Shown: one piece after another, positions 25,857 to 34,670 of the stretch | Position numbering within the stretch: the stretch's first letter is position 1 | Layout: the number at the start of each line of letters is the position of its first letter | NCBI RefSeq assembly: GCF_000383615.1 | Contig: NZ_KB911587.1 | Span: 62,001 to 126,000, forward strand | Reading direction: 5' to 3' | DNA length: 64,000 nt | Source: Streptomyces canus 299MFChir4.1 | GTDB lineage: Bacteria; Actinomycetota; Actinomycetes; Streptomycetales; Streptomycetaceae | Notes under the pieces: generated by a model | Told to the model about the DNA's origin: nothing | Seen by the model: only the letters and a program-made list of their open reading frames with translations | The model's database searches: none | Translations under genes and position numbers: made by a program

Positions 25857-27262
25857 GACGAGCTCACGCGGTACTGCTCGCCCTGTGCCTGGCCCTGGCC
25901 GGCGCCCTGGCGACCGCCGGTCCGGCCCAGGCCGCCCCGCTGACGATCCCCAACGGCGTCCAGTTCACGGACACTTCGGGAGCCGCCCTGCACGCCCACG
26001 GCGGCGGGGTCATCAAGGTCGGCTCCTACTACTACTGGTTCGGCGAGGACCGCAACGCCGACAACACCTTCCGGTACGTGGACGCCTACCGCTCCACCGA
26101 CCTGAAGAACTGGGAGTTCAGGAACCACGTCCTGAGCCAATCTTCGGCCTCCGAGCTGTCCACCGCCTACATCGAGCGGCCCAAGGTCGTCTACAACGCG
26201 TCCACCGGCAAGTTCGTGATGTGGATGCACAAGGAGAACGGCACCGACTACAGCGAGGCCCGCGCGGCCGTCGCCGTCTCGTCCACGGTCGACGGGAGCT
26301 ACACCTACCAGGGCAGCTTCCGCCCGCTGGGCGACAACATGTCCCGTGACATCACGACCTTCGTCGACACCGACGGCACCGGCTACATGGTCTCGGCCGC
26401 CAACGAGAACTACGACCTGCACATCTACAGGCTGACCGCCGACTACACCGGCATCGCGAGCCTGGTCGCCAACCCGTGGCCCGGCGGACACCGCGAGGCC
26501 CCGGCCCTCTTCAAGCGGGGCGGCGTCTACTTCATGCTGACCTCGGGCGCGACCGGCTGGAGCGCCAACCAGCAGCAGTACGCCACCGCGACCTCTCTGG
26601 CCGGTCCCTGGACCTCGATGGCGAACGTCGGCGACTCCACGGCCTACAACTCGCAGACCGCGTACGTCCTTCCGGTGCAGGGGACTTCGGGCACCTCGTA
26701 CCTCTACATGGGCGACCGCTGGGGCAACTCCTTCGGCGGGACCGTCAACGACTCGCGGTACGTGTGGCTGCCGTTGACCTTCCCGACCTCGACCACGATG
26801 TCCATGTCCTGGTACCCCGAGGTCACGATCGACGCGGCGGCCGGGACGCTCTCCGGTACCAGCGCCACGTACAACACGCTGGTCTCCCGCAACAGCGGCA
26901 AGTGCGCGGACGTGGCCGACCAGTCGCTGTGGCAGGGCGTCGCGATCAGCCAGTACACCTGCAACAGCGGCGCGAACCAGAAGTGGTGGTTCAAGAACCT
27001 CGGCACCGGCTACTACCAGCTGGTCGGCCGCGGCAGCTCGCTGTGTCTCCAGGAGAACGCCACGAACGTCACCCAGGAGAACTGCGGCAGCGCGACCGCC
27101 CAGCAGTGGTCGCTGGTCACCTCGGGCTCGTACGTGACCGTCAAGGCGCGCGCCAGCGGTGAGTGCCTGGATGTGAACGGCGCGTCCACCGCCAACTCCG
27201 CCGCGATCATCACGTACACGTGCAGCGGGGCGACCAACCAGCAGTGGACACGCGGTACCTGA
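25853..27262 (+). CDS. Secreted exo-beta-1,3-galactanase-like GH43 with CBM13
   Basis: 469 residues. Sec signal peptide (about 1-28), GH43 propeller to about 330 (FTDTSGAALHAHGGGVIKVG, IERPKVVYNASTG, GGHREAPALF), then a ricin-type CBM13 with QW repeats (GANQKWWFKNLG, ATAQQWSLV, GATNQQWTRGT). The organisation and N-terminal motifs match the GH43_24 exo-beta-1,3-galactanase described from Streptomyces avermitilis, which trims the beta-1,3-galactan backbone of arabinogalactan protein and bypasses side chains. It is coupled to the upstream GH43 gene and convergent with the lyase gene only 2 bp away. Confidence 0.88.
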   Translation: MRRAHAVLLALCLALAGALATAGPAQAAPLTIPNGVQFTDTSGAALHAHGGGVIKVGSYYYWFGEDRNADNTFRYVDAYRSTDLKNWEFRNHVLSQSSASELSTAYIERPKVVYNASTGKFVMWMHKENGTDYSEARAAVAVSSTVDGSYTYQGSFRPLGDNMSRDITTFVDTDGTGYMVSAANENYDLHIYRLTADYTGIASLVANPWPGGHREAPALFKRGGVYFMLTSGATGWSANQQQYATATSLAGPWTSMANVGDSTAYNSQTAYVLPVQGTSGTSYLYMGDRWGNSFGGTVNDSRYVWLPLTFPTSTTMSMSWYPEVTIDAAAGTLSGTSATYNTLVSRNSGKCADVADQSLWQGVAISQYTCNSGANQKWWFKNLGTGYYQLVGRGSSLCLQENATNVTQENCGSATAQQWSLVTSGSYVTVKARASGECLDVNGASTANSAAIITYTCSGATNQQWTRGT

Positions 27263-27264
27263 CG

Positions 27265-28947
27265 TCAGGTCAGCAGGTCGATCGCGTCGATCGACGTGCC
27301 CGCGCTGAGGAACGACGTCGACCCCGAACCGCTCGCCACGTAGATCTTCAGCGTGTTGTAGGCGCTGGTGTCCGTCAGCCAGGCGGACGCCGGCACGCGG
27401 TAGGTGAACGTGTAGTTGTTGCCCCGGTACGAGCCCACGGTCAGCGACCGGGTGCTCGGCTGGGTGGGCGGGGAGGGGACGGCGGAGGTCCAGGTGTCGT
27501 TGACGACGACCTGCGGGCGGCCGTTGGCGTAGGCCGTCGTCACCCCGATGCGCAGGGTGTGCGCGGCGGCGGCCTGGGCGGCCGTCAGCTTGAAGTAGAC
27601 GACGATTCCGCTGTTGACGTCCTTCCACAGATAGCAGGGGAAGGCCGAGGTCTCGGTGCCGCTGCCGATGACGACGTTGCCGGTCCAGGAGGAGGCGCGG
27701 ACATCGGACGGATGGGCGTACGTCATCAGGTCGGCGTTCTTGAAACCGCCGGGCGTGCCGTCCCAGTTGTTGATGCGCCAGATGGCGCTCGCGTTGCCCG
27801 GATCGTTCGAGGACGGGATCGCGATGCTGTTGAGGGTGGTCGTGCCGCCCGCTCCGACGCTCACCGAGCCGGTGTGGACGGCGAGTTCACCCTTGAAGAC
27901 GGTCAGCGCGTACGTCCCCGGCAGCACACCCCCGATGGAGAAGTAGCCGTCCGAGGACCGCGCCGAACCCCAGTACTGGGCGGCGGAGTTGGCGAGCCCG
28001 ACCGTGTAGGCGTACGACGTGGTCCGGCCGGTGATGCCGACGCCCGCGACCCTGCCCCGGCCGCTCGCGGGGACGTAGCCCGAGATGCCGAGCGAGTCCG
28101 CCCACGAGGTGGTGAGGGTCCCGGGGTACAGCGCGGAGGAGGGGGCGCCGCCGTCGGTGAAGGCGATGACGTAGGGGCCCTGGAGGCCGAAGCGCTGGGC
28201 CTCCGTCTGGTTCTCGCCGTAGTACAGGATCTCGTACAGGCCGCCGCCGTCCGCGCTCTGGTGGCGCAGGAGGGAGCGGTAGAACGGACCGCCGGAGGCC
28301 TTCTCGTGGTTGGAGCGCACGATGTACAGGCCGACGCTGCCGGTGGTCCAGCCGACGTAGTTGTAGTCGATGACCCGCGCCTTCGCGTAGTGCTTGGAGC
28401 GGGTCTGGCCGTCGGACTTCGCGAAGACGTCGGAGGCCTCGATGGTGGTGGGCGCGTAGGTGTACGAGTCGGGCTCGTCGTTGAGGAACTTGCCCGCGTT
28501 GACGCGCAGGATGTAGCGGGTCGCCGAGACCGAGTCGTCGGCCTTGTCGGTCCACAGGTAGACGTTGTTCTCGCCGCTGCGGGCCGCGTAGTAGTGCTTC
28601 AGCGTGCCGTACGCGACCGAGATCAGGATCGTCGTACCGGACTGCTTGATGCTCACGGTGGACGTGCCGAGGCCGGACTCGATGTGCGAGTTCTTGCCGC
28701 CGTAGCCCTGGTACTGCGTGCCCTTGTAGACCAGCGAGGTCAGGTCGCCGTTGGTCTTGCTGACCTTGAAGACGAGGCTCGCGCCGGTGTCGACGACGTA
28801 GTTCGAGCCGTCGTCGGACCAGCCGAAGCCCGCGGCGGACGCGCTGTCGGCGAGCGGCCCGGCCAGGGCGGCGGTGCCCGCGGCGGCCGCGGTGCCGAGG
28901 ACGAAGGTGCGGCGTCCGACCGGTCTGTTCACGGTGGATTCGGACAT
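27265..28947 (-). CDS. Secreted PL4 rhamnogalacturonan endolyase
   Basis: 560 residues with a twin-arginine signal (VGRRTFVLGTAAAAGTAALA). The catalytic N-terminal domain is followed by an fn3-like domain (GYFSIGGVLPGTYALTVFKG) and a C-terminal carbohydrate-binding-like domain beginning IWRINNWDGTPGGFKNADL, the PL4 rhamnogalacturonan lyase order. It cleaves alternating rhamnose/galacturonate backbones of pectin by beta-elimination. The ATG at 28947 has a perfect AGGAGG nine bases upstream; a longer in-frame start at 29034 is less likely. It diverges from the acetylesterase gene. Confidence 0.9.
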   Translation of the reverse strand: MSESTVNRPVGRRTFVLGTAAAAGTAALAGPLADSASAAGFGWSDDGSNYVVDTGASLVFKVSKTNGDLTSLVYKGTQYQGYGGKNSHIESGLGTSTVSIKQSGTTILISVAYGTLKHYYAARSGENNVYLWTDKADDSVSATRYILRVNAGKFLNDEPDSYTYAPTTIEASDVFAKSDGQTRSKHYAKARVIDYNYVGWTTGSVGLYIVRSNHEKASGGPFYRSLLRHQSADGGGLYEILYYGENQTEAQRFGLQGPYVIAFTDGGAPSSALYPGTLTTSWADSLGISGYVPASGRGRVAGVGITGRTTSYAYTVGLANSAAQYWGSARSSDGYFSIGGVLPGTYALTVFKGELAVHTGSVSVGAGGTTTLNSIAIPSSNDPGNASAIWRINNWDGTPGGFKNADLMTYAHPSDVRASSWTGNVVIGSGTETSAFPCYLWKDVNSGIVVYFKLTAAQAAAAHTLRIGVTTAYANGRPQVVVNDTWTSAVPSPPTQPSTRSLTVGSYRGNNYTFTYRVPASAWLTDTSAYNTLKIYVASGSGSTSFLSAGTSIDAIDLLT

Positions 28948-29142
28948 GTGGGGGTGCCTCCTACGGGAGGTGTGGGGGTGGTGCGGGTGCTTTGGAGGGT
29001 GACAGTTGAATCGATTTCGCGAAAGGGCTTGCACTGCCTGGGAGTTGGCAATCTCGTGAAATCGGCCCAGGGGCTAGAAAGCGCTTGTCGATGAGGGTAC
29101 GGTCCAGCCGCCAGGCCTTGTCGTCCGTCTGAGGAGCCTCGA
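28948..29142. promoter_or_regulatory. Shared divergent promoter region of pectin genes
   Basis: 195 bp between the lyase and the acetylesterase. It carries two perfect palindromes: tttcgcgaaa at 29015-29024, nearer the lyase, and aagcgctt at 29079-29086, nearer the esterase. The second matches the octamer upstream of the LacI gene at 18774. Both are plausible LacI-type operators that would let one regulator control both genes. Confidence 0.55.
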
Positions 29143-30183
29143 ATGAGACGTTTCAACCTCGCCGTGCTGGCGGCGGTCACGCTGGGCGCGGGACTGACCG
29201 CCGTACCGGCACAGGCGCACTCCGGCCGCCCCCTCGGCATCGAGAACTGCACCACCGCCCGCTGCCACTTCGACGTCCCGCCGGGCACGTACGACGTGAA
29301 GGTCCTCCTCGGCGGCGACACCGCGTCGAGCACGGCGATCAGCGGCGAGACCCTGCGTTCGCTGCTGCCGGAGACGGCGGCCGAGGCCGGCCGGCGGGTC
29401 TTCCGCAGCTTCACCGTGAACGTCCGCACCCCGGAGGGCGAGCCGACCGGACCCGACGGCACCCCGGGCCTGGACCTGGTGCTGGGCGGCTCGGCCCCCG
29501 CGCTCGCCGACATCAAGGTCACCCGCGCCCGGCACGCCCGCCAGATCCTCCTCGTCGGCGACTCCACGGTGTGCGACCAGCCCGGCGACCCCTACTCCGG
29601 CTGGGGCCAGCAGCTGCCCCAGTACCTGCGCAAGGGCGTGTCCGTGGCCAACTACGCCGACTCCGGCGAGAGCACGGTGACCTATCTGTCCGAGCCGCGT
29701 CTGTGGGCCACCGTCCAGCCGCTGATCCGGCCCGGCGACCTCGTCCTCGTCCAGCTCGCCCACAACGACAAGACGACGGACGAGGCGACGTACCGGGCGA
29801 ACCTGGAGACATTGGTGGCGGGTGTGAGGGAGAAAGGCGGGAACCCTGTCCTCGTGACGCCCATCGTGCGACGCTGGTTCAACTCGGACGGCACGCTGAA
29901 CAACGGGACGGCCCTGCTGGTCAACGGCCTCGGGGTGGACCATCCCGCGGTGATCCGCTCGGTGGCCGCGGCCGAGGACGTCCCGCTGATCGACCTGACG
30001 GCGAAGACGAAGTCGCTCGTGGAGTCCCTGGGAGTGGAGGGCTCCAAGGCGATCTACCTCTACAACGAGAAAAGGGACAACACCCACACCTCCGTACACG
30101 GCGCCACCGTGTACGCGGGCCTGGTCCGCGACGAACTCGTCGCCCGGGGACTGGTGCCCGAAGGGGCCGTGAGGGTGGGATAG
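29143..30183 (+). CDS. Secreted rhamnogalacturonan acetylesterase (CE12, SGNH hydrolase)
   Basis: 346 residues with a Sec signal peptide (ending PAQAHS). An N-terminal beta-domain of about 120 residues precedes the SGNH domain: block I LLVGDSTVCD (Ser141), block III QLAHNDKTT and block V DNTHTSVHG (Asp312, His315). This is the CE12 pattern of enzymes that remove acetyl groups from rhamnogalacturonan I so that the lyase can act. ATG at 29143. A stem-loop follows the stop. It shares its promoter region with the PL4 lyase. Confidence 0.88.
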   Translation: MRRFNLAVLAAVTLGAGLTAVPAQAHSGRPLGIENCTTARCHFDVPPGTYDVKVLLGGDTASSTAISGETLRSLLPETAAEAGRRVFRSFTVNVRTPEGEPTGPDGTPGLDLVLGGSAPALADIKVTRARHARQILLVGDSTVCDQPGDPYSGWGQQLPQYLRKGVSVANYADSGESTVTYLSEPRLWATVQPLIRPGDLVLVQLAHNDKTTDEATYRANLETLVAGVREKGGNPVLVTPIVRRWFNSDGTLNNGTALLVNGLGVDHPAVIRSVAAAEDVPLIDLTAKTKSLVESLGVEGSKAIYLYNEKRDNTHTSVHGATVYAGLVRDELVARGLVPEGAVRVG

Positions 30184-30186
30184 ACG

Positions 30187-30222
30187 CCTGGGGCGTCCCG
30201 ACCGGAACCGGGGCGCCCCAGG
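30187..30222 (+). terminator. Stem-loop after the acetylesterase gene
   Basis: cctggggcg at 30187-30195 pairs perfectly with 30214-30222; the 18-nt loop can itself fold (cccg...cggg). It is immediately downstream of the stop codon, without a T-tract as usual in Streptomyces. Confidence 0.55.
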
Positions 30223-30232
30223 TCTGTGTTGC

Positions 30233-30272
30233 GAGCCAACGAGCCAACGAGCCAACGAGCCAACGAGCCAAC
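30233..30272. repeat. Five perfect 8-bp tandem repeats
   Basis: The unit gagccaac is repeated five times without a gap between the acetylesterase terminator and the DUF2264 gene. It is followed by diverged gcc-containing copies up to about 30290, just ahead of the start codon. Confidence 0.95.
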
Positions 30273-30308
30273 GCGCCTGTGAGCCTGCGAGCCGAAGAAA
30301 GAGAACCG

Positions 30309-32000
30309 ATGCAGTTGCCCTCCGAGGACCACACCCTCAGTCCGTACACCGGCTACACGCGCGCCCACTGGGAGGCCGCGGCCGACGCCCTGCTCGCCGC
30401 GGTCGAGCCGTACGCCACCGGGGACCGCGCCCTCTACCACCTCCCCGGTGACCGGCAGAGCTGGTCCGGCCGCCTGTCCGACGGCCTTGAGGGCTACGCC
30501 CGTACGCTCCTGCTGGCGGCCTTCCGCCAGGACGGGACCGCGCTGGAGCGGTACGCCGAGGGTCTCGCCGCCGGAGTCTCGGGAGTCTGGCCCCGCATCG
30601 AGGACCGCGGCCAGCCGCTGGTCGAGGCGGCGTCGATCGCGTTCGCGCTGCGCATCACGAAGCCGCTGCTCTGGGACCGCCTGGACGACGCCGTACGGCA
30701 GCGCGCCGCGGCCTGGCTCGCAGACGCGCTCACCGCCGAGGCCTGGCCCTGCAACTGGGAGCTCTTCCCGGTCACGGTGGCCGGCTTCCTGTCCTCGCTC
30801 GGGTACGAGCCGGACGCCTCCCGCAAGGCGATCGACCGCGGCCTGGAGCGCATCGAGCAGTGGTACGTCGGCGAGGGCTGGTACACGGACGGCGAGGGCC
30901 GCAAGTTCGACTACTACAACGGCTGGGCCATGCATCTCTACCCGGTGCTGCACGCCTGGCTGGCCCAAGATGACCGGTTGCTGGACCTGTACGGCGGCCG
31001 CCTCTCCCGCCATCTCCAGGACTACGCCCGCCTGTTCGGCGCCGACGGCGCCCCGATGCACCAGGGCCGCTCACTGACGTACCGCTTCGCGACCACTGCC
31101 CCGCTGTGGCTGGGCGCGCTGACGGGCCACACCCCGCTGCCCCCGGGCGAGACCCGACGGCTGGCCTCCGGAGCCCTCAAGTACTTCCTGGACCGGGGCG
31201 CGGTGGACTCCCGGGACCTGCTCACCCTCGGCTGGCACGGCCCCGACCCCGCCGTCCTGCAAGGCTATTCGGGCCCGGCCTCCCCGTACTGGGCGAGCAA
31301 GGGCTTCCTCGGCCTGCTCCTCCCGTCGGACCACGAGGTGTGGACGGCGGTGGAGGAACCGGGCCCCGCCGAACGCTCCGACGCGGTCACCTCGATCGCC
31401 GCCCCCAACTGGCTGCTCCAGTCCACCCGTTCCGACGGCCTCGTCCGCCTCCACAACCACGGCAGCGAGGACGTCCGCTACGACCCGTACTACACCCGCC
31501 TCGCGTACTCGACGGCGACCGAGCCCTCGGCGTCGTACGACAACAGCTTCATCGTGGCGGGGGATCCGAGCCGCACGGAGATCGAGCCGTTGGGGGTGGG
31601 GGAGGGGTGGGCCGCCTCGCGGCACAGGGCGGCCGGGGGTGCGCGGGTTTTCGGTGTCGTCCTCGCGCGGGGGGCCGTGGAGGTGCGCGTCTTCCTCGTG
31701 TCCGGGGCCGAGCCCGGGACGCCGGTGCGGGTGACGGGGTGGGCCGCGCGGGACGGTGTCCGGGCCGAACTCCTGCCCGCCGTGGGTCTCGACGACGAGT
31801 TGAGCGGGGTGACGGGCGAGGGGGACACCCTGTTCGTCGCGCTGGCCCGGCTCACCGCTGACGCCGATGCCGTGCCGTTGGGGGAGACGGTGTCCGTACG
31901 GGCCGCGGGGGAAGGGGAGTTGACCGTGGTCTGGAGCGGGGGCTCCGAGACGCGGGTCCGGCTGGACGGTTCCGGAGTGGAGATCACCGCCGGGGACTGA
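30309..32000 (+). CDS. DUF2264 protein, possible GH154-type beta-glucuronidase
   Basis: 563 residues, no signal peptide, so cytosolic. An (alpha/alpha)-barrel-like N-terminal part carries YHLPGDRQSWSGRLSDGLEG, the DUF2264 signature, and the aromatic-rich segment EGRKFDYYNGWAMHLYPVL; a beta-rich part ends the protein. I recall DUF2264 proteins being classed as GH154, with beta-glucuronidase activity on arabinogalactan-derived sugars. If so, it would remove glucuronate from imported fragments. ATG at 30309 has only a weak AGAAAGAGA site. Its place among pectin and arabinogalactan genes supports the role; the activity is unproven here. Confidence 0.72.
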   Translation: MQLPSEDHTLSPYTGYTRAHWEAAADALLAAVEPYATGDRALYHLPGDRQSWSGRLSDGLEGYARTLLLAAFRQDGTALERYAEGLAAGVSGVWPRIEDRGQPLVEAASIAFALRITKPLLWDRLDDAVRQRAAAWLADALTAEAWPCNWELFPVTVAGFLSSLGYEPDASRKAIDRGLERIEQWYVGEGWYTDGEGRKFDYYNGWAMHLYPVLHAWLAQDDRLLDLYGGRLSRHLQDYARLFGADGAPMHQGRSLTYRFATTAPLWLGALTGHTPLPPGETRRLASGALKYFLDRGAVDSRDLLTLGWHGPDPAVLQGYSGPASPYWASKGFLGLLLPSDHEVWTAVEEPGPAERSDAVTSIAAPNWLLQSTRSDGLVRLHNHGSEDVRYDPYYTRLAYSTATEPSASYDNSFIVAGDPSRTEIEPLGVGEGWAASRHRAAGGARVFGVVLARGAVEVRVFLVSGAEPGTPVRVTGWAARDGVRAELLPAVGLDDELSGVTGEGDTLFVALARLTADADAVPLGETVSVRAAGEGELTVVWSGGSETRVRLDGSGVEITAGD

Positions 32001-32015
32001 ACCGCCTCGGGCAGT

Positions 32016-34004
32016 ATGAGGATCATGGGTGGGAGAGACGAACTGGTAGAACTGCTCGGCCGGGCCGGGCTGGAGGTCGTGCGGGACCGGCGGGTCGAGG
32101 AGGTGCTGCCGCCGCCGTTCGCGTGGCGGCATGTCGTCGGGTGGGAGACCGAGCCGACCGTCGCGGTGGCGGACGACCGGCCGGACCTGGTCGCCGAACT
32201 CAACGCCCAGTGGCACCGGCTGGCGACCGAGACCGGGATCCTCGGCGGCGACGGGGTGTTCCTCGTCGACTTCTCCGGCAACGGGAGCTGGGTGCGGGTC
32301 CGGCTCACCGACGACTGGGATCTGGCCGGAGTGCTGGGCCCGCGGCCGGGACAGCCGGAGTTCCTGACGCTGTCCCTGGACGGCGACACCATGGTGGGCG
32401 CCACGACCGAGGAGTACGCGGTCTGGCTCGTCGCCGTCGACCGGCTCAGGGAGCGGCGGGAGGCGGCGGCGCTGGCGGCCGCCGAGGAGAGCCCGCAGGA
32501 CCGGGCGGACGCCTGGGAGGGGCTGTTCCGGGGACCGCAGGCCCGCGGGAGACTGCTCGACGCGTGGGCGAGCGGACTCTCGCTCAACCCGGCGCTCCCG
32601 AAGGAGCCGCGGTCCCAGCTGTGGGAGAGGTCTTCCTACGGGATGTACAGCGTCCTGCCGACGGAGGCGGTGGACGCGGCACTGGCCCATCCGGACTGGA
32701 AGACGCGGTCACGGGCTGCCGAGGTGCAGCCGAACATCACGCCCGAGCAGTGGTCCCGTGTGATCCTCGGCGAGCAGGACGACCGCCAACGGTGGGTCCT
32801 CACCCTGCTGGCCGCCGATCGCCGGGCCGAAGTCCCCGAGGACACCTGCCGGACGCTCGCCGCCGACCCGTCCGCCCGCGTGCGCTCCGAGGCCGCCCGC
32901 CTCCGGGGACTGCCCCCGTCCCTGGCCGTCGCGCTGGCCGCAGACCCCGACGGCGGGGTGCGGTACGTGGCCTGCAAACCGGCCTGGCCGCACCTCGACG
33001 CCCCGGCACGGCACGCACTGCTGAACGACCCCGAGGCCAAGGTGCGAGCGCAGGCGCTGCTGCTGCACCACCAGGACCACCCGATGCCCCGCTCGGTGTA
33101 CGGGGCACAGGACGTCGGGGCCCACGTGCTGGAGACCTGCCGGCTGGAGCGCGGCCTCGCCGAGTACCTGGTGCGCAACGGGGAGCCCGGTGAGCGCAGC
33201 TCCCTCGCCGCGAATCCCGGGCTGGACCCTGATCTGGTGGCTGTCCTCGGCGAGGACCCCGATGCCGGCGTCCGCTTCGTGGTGTCCCTCCGCGCCGACC
33301 TCACCGAGGAGCAACGCGCCGGTATCCTCTACGAGTTCGACCCGCGAGGCCGTTACCACCCGCTCGACTGGGTCGTCGCCCTCCACCAGGACGACGAGGC
33401 CATGCGCCGCCTGGCAGCCTCCTCTCACCCCGTTGTCCGCAGAAGCGTCGCCCGCGCCCGACACCTCCCGCCCGACGTCGTCGAACGCCTCGCCCACGAC
33501 GAGGACCGGGTCGTCCAGCTCTTCCTCGCCGAATCCTGCGACGACGCGCCCGCCGACATGCTGATGCGGGTGTGGCAGTGGTGGGACGGCAGCCTCACGG
33601 CGCCCGACCGTCCCCGTGGTCATCCGAACTTCCCCCGCCGGGACCTCGTGCGGTACGCCGACGACCCGAACCCGCGGATGCGCAGGCTCGCCCTCGACGA
33701 CCCGGAGTCCACACCCGAGCTGGTCGAACGGCTCAGCCGGGACAGGAACGAAGAGGTGCGCTACCGGGCCGTCTGCGACCCGCGACTGTCTCCGGCCGCC
33801 GCGGCCCGGCTGCTGGAGGATCCGCACGAGCACATCCGCAATGCGGCCGCCCGGCACCCCCACATGCCGGCCGGAATCCTGGTCCGACTGCTGCGCCAGG
33901 GCGGCGGCTCCGCGGAGACCGCCGCCCGGAACCCGGCGCTGCCCGTCGAGGTCATGCGGCGGATGGTCGACCGGATCAGTGCCTCCGCCACCGCAGCCGA
34001 CTGA
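32016..34004 (+). CDS. Repeat-solenoid protein (leucine-rich-repeat variant/HEAT-like)
   Basis: 662 residues. After an N-terminal domain of about 150 residues the protein is an array of about 25-residue helical repeats built around patterns such as HPDWKTRSRAAEVQPNITPE, LAADPSARVRSEAARLRGLP and DDPNPRMRRLALDDPESTPE, typical of the LRV/HEAT type that folds into a curved solenoid. No enzyme motif is seen; a scaffolding or binding role is likely. Start at ATG 32016 or the ATG at 32025. The 3' end overlaps the convergent membrane-protein gene by 29 bp. Confidence 0.72.
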   Translation: MRIMGGRDELVELLGRAGLEVVRDRRVEEVLPPPFAWRHVVGWETEPTVAVADDRPDLVAELNAQWHRLATETGILGGDGVFLVDFSGNGSWVRVRLTDDWDLAGVLGPRPGQPEFLTLSLDGDTMVGATTEEYAVWLVAVDRLRERREAAALAAAEESPQDRADAWEGLFRGPQARGRLLDAWASGLSLNPALPKEPRSQLWERSSYGMYSVLPTEAVDAALAHPDWKTRSRAAEVQPNITPEQWSRVILGEQDDRQRWVLTLLAADRRAEVPEDTCRTLAADPSARVRSEAARLRGLPPSLAVALAADPDGGVRYVACKPAWPHLDAPARHALLNDPEAKVRAQALLLHHQDHPMPRSVYGAQDVGAHVLETCRLERGLAEYLVRNGEPGERSSLAANPGLDPDLVAVLGEDPDAGVRFVVSLRADLTEEQRAGILYEFDPRGRYHPLDWVVALHQDDEAMRRLAASSHPVVRRSVARARHLPPDVVERLAHDEDRVVQLFLAESCDDAPADMLMRVWQWWDGSLTAPDRPRGHPNFPRRDLVRYADDPNPRMRRLALDDPESTPELVERLSRDRNEEVRYRAVCDPRLSPAAAARLLEDPHEHIRNAAARHPHMPAGILVRLLRQGGGSAETAARNPALPVEVMRRMVDRISASATAAD

Positions 34005-34368
34005 CCCCGACGAACGTCACCAGAGCCGCCGCGGTGCACAGGGCGTTCACGCAGAACTCGTCCCACAGTGACCCAGAACCGGGCACCGCGGCCCGCGCGA
34101 GGCGCTTCACGCCCTGGCCGACCGCCAGCGCTGCCACGAAGGCGGGCAAACCGTGCCGTACGCCCACGGTCACTTCGTCGAACATGGCGCACACCGTCCC
34201 GACGAGGAGCGTGAGCGACACCGTCTCCCAGCCGAGCGCGGCCGCACCCGCCCCCACGGCCAGCAGGAACAACCACACCCGCAGAATGGGCAGGAGCTCC
34301 GAGGGCTGGGGTGGCTCCGTCGGAGGCCGCCGAAAGAACCGTCGGACACTTCGTACACCGTCGCCCAT
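33976..34368 (-). CDS. Small membrane protein of unknown function
   Basis: 130 residues with a basic, Pro-rich N-terminus (VRRFFRRPPTEPP) and three or four hydrophobic spans (VWLFLLAVGAGAAALGW, LTLLVGTVCAMF, AFVAALAVGQGV, ALCTAAALVTFVGV). I do not recognise a family. ATG at 34368. It overlaps the convergent solenoid gene. Confidence 0.6.
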   Translation of the reverse strand: MGDGVRSVRRFFRRPPTEPPQPSELLPILRVWLFLLAVGAGAAALGWETVSLTLLVGTVCAMFDEVTVGVRHGLPAFVAALAVGQGVKRLARAAVPGSGSLWDEFCVNALCTAAALVTFVGVSRLRWRRH

Positions 34369-34440
34369 GTGCTCTCCCCCGTCCGCGTGCGTCGCACTGA
34401 GTGGGACACGCGGCCGGGGGAGACGGTTGCACGGCTGTCC

Positions 34441-34650
34441 TCAGGGCTTGAGGCGGACGATCCGCAGAGTCGTCGCGGTCGGGGAGAAACCGTTCAGTGG
34501 GGTGGCGTACGACGGTGTCACCGGAGCGTACGCCCAGGTCAGCGTCCCGTCCTTCTGGGCGGCAGGCCGTCAGGAACCGCCTTCACTTCGACCTCCAGCC
34601 GCAGGACCGCACCCGCGACGAGGAGGTCGATCGCCTCGGACTGAGGCCGC
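34441..34650 (-). pseudogene. Frameshifted C-terminal gene remnant
   Basis: On the minus strand two adjoining frames read as genuine protein. One carries SEAIDLLVAGAVLRLEVEV then KAVPDGLPP, and the other carries GTLTWAYAPVTPSYATPL then NGFSPTATTLRIVRLKP followed by a stop at 34441. A frame change near 34555 and a missing 5' part show a decayed gene; the ending resembles that of secreted glycoside hydrolases. Family unknown. The rest of 34369-34440 holds nothing recognisable. Confidence 0.42.
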
Positions 34651-34670
34651 CCCGGCGCCCGCCCAAAAGA

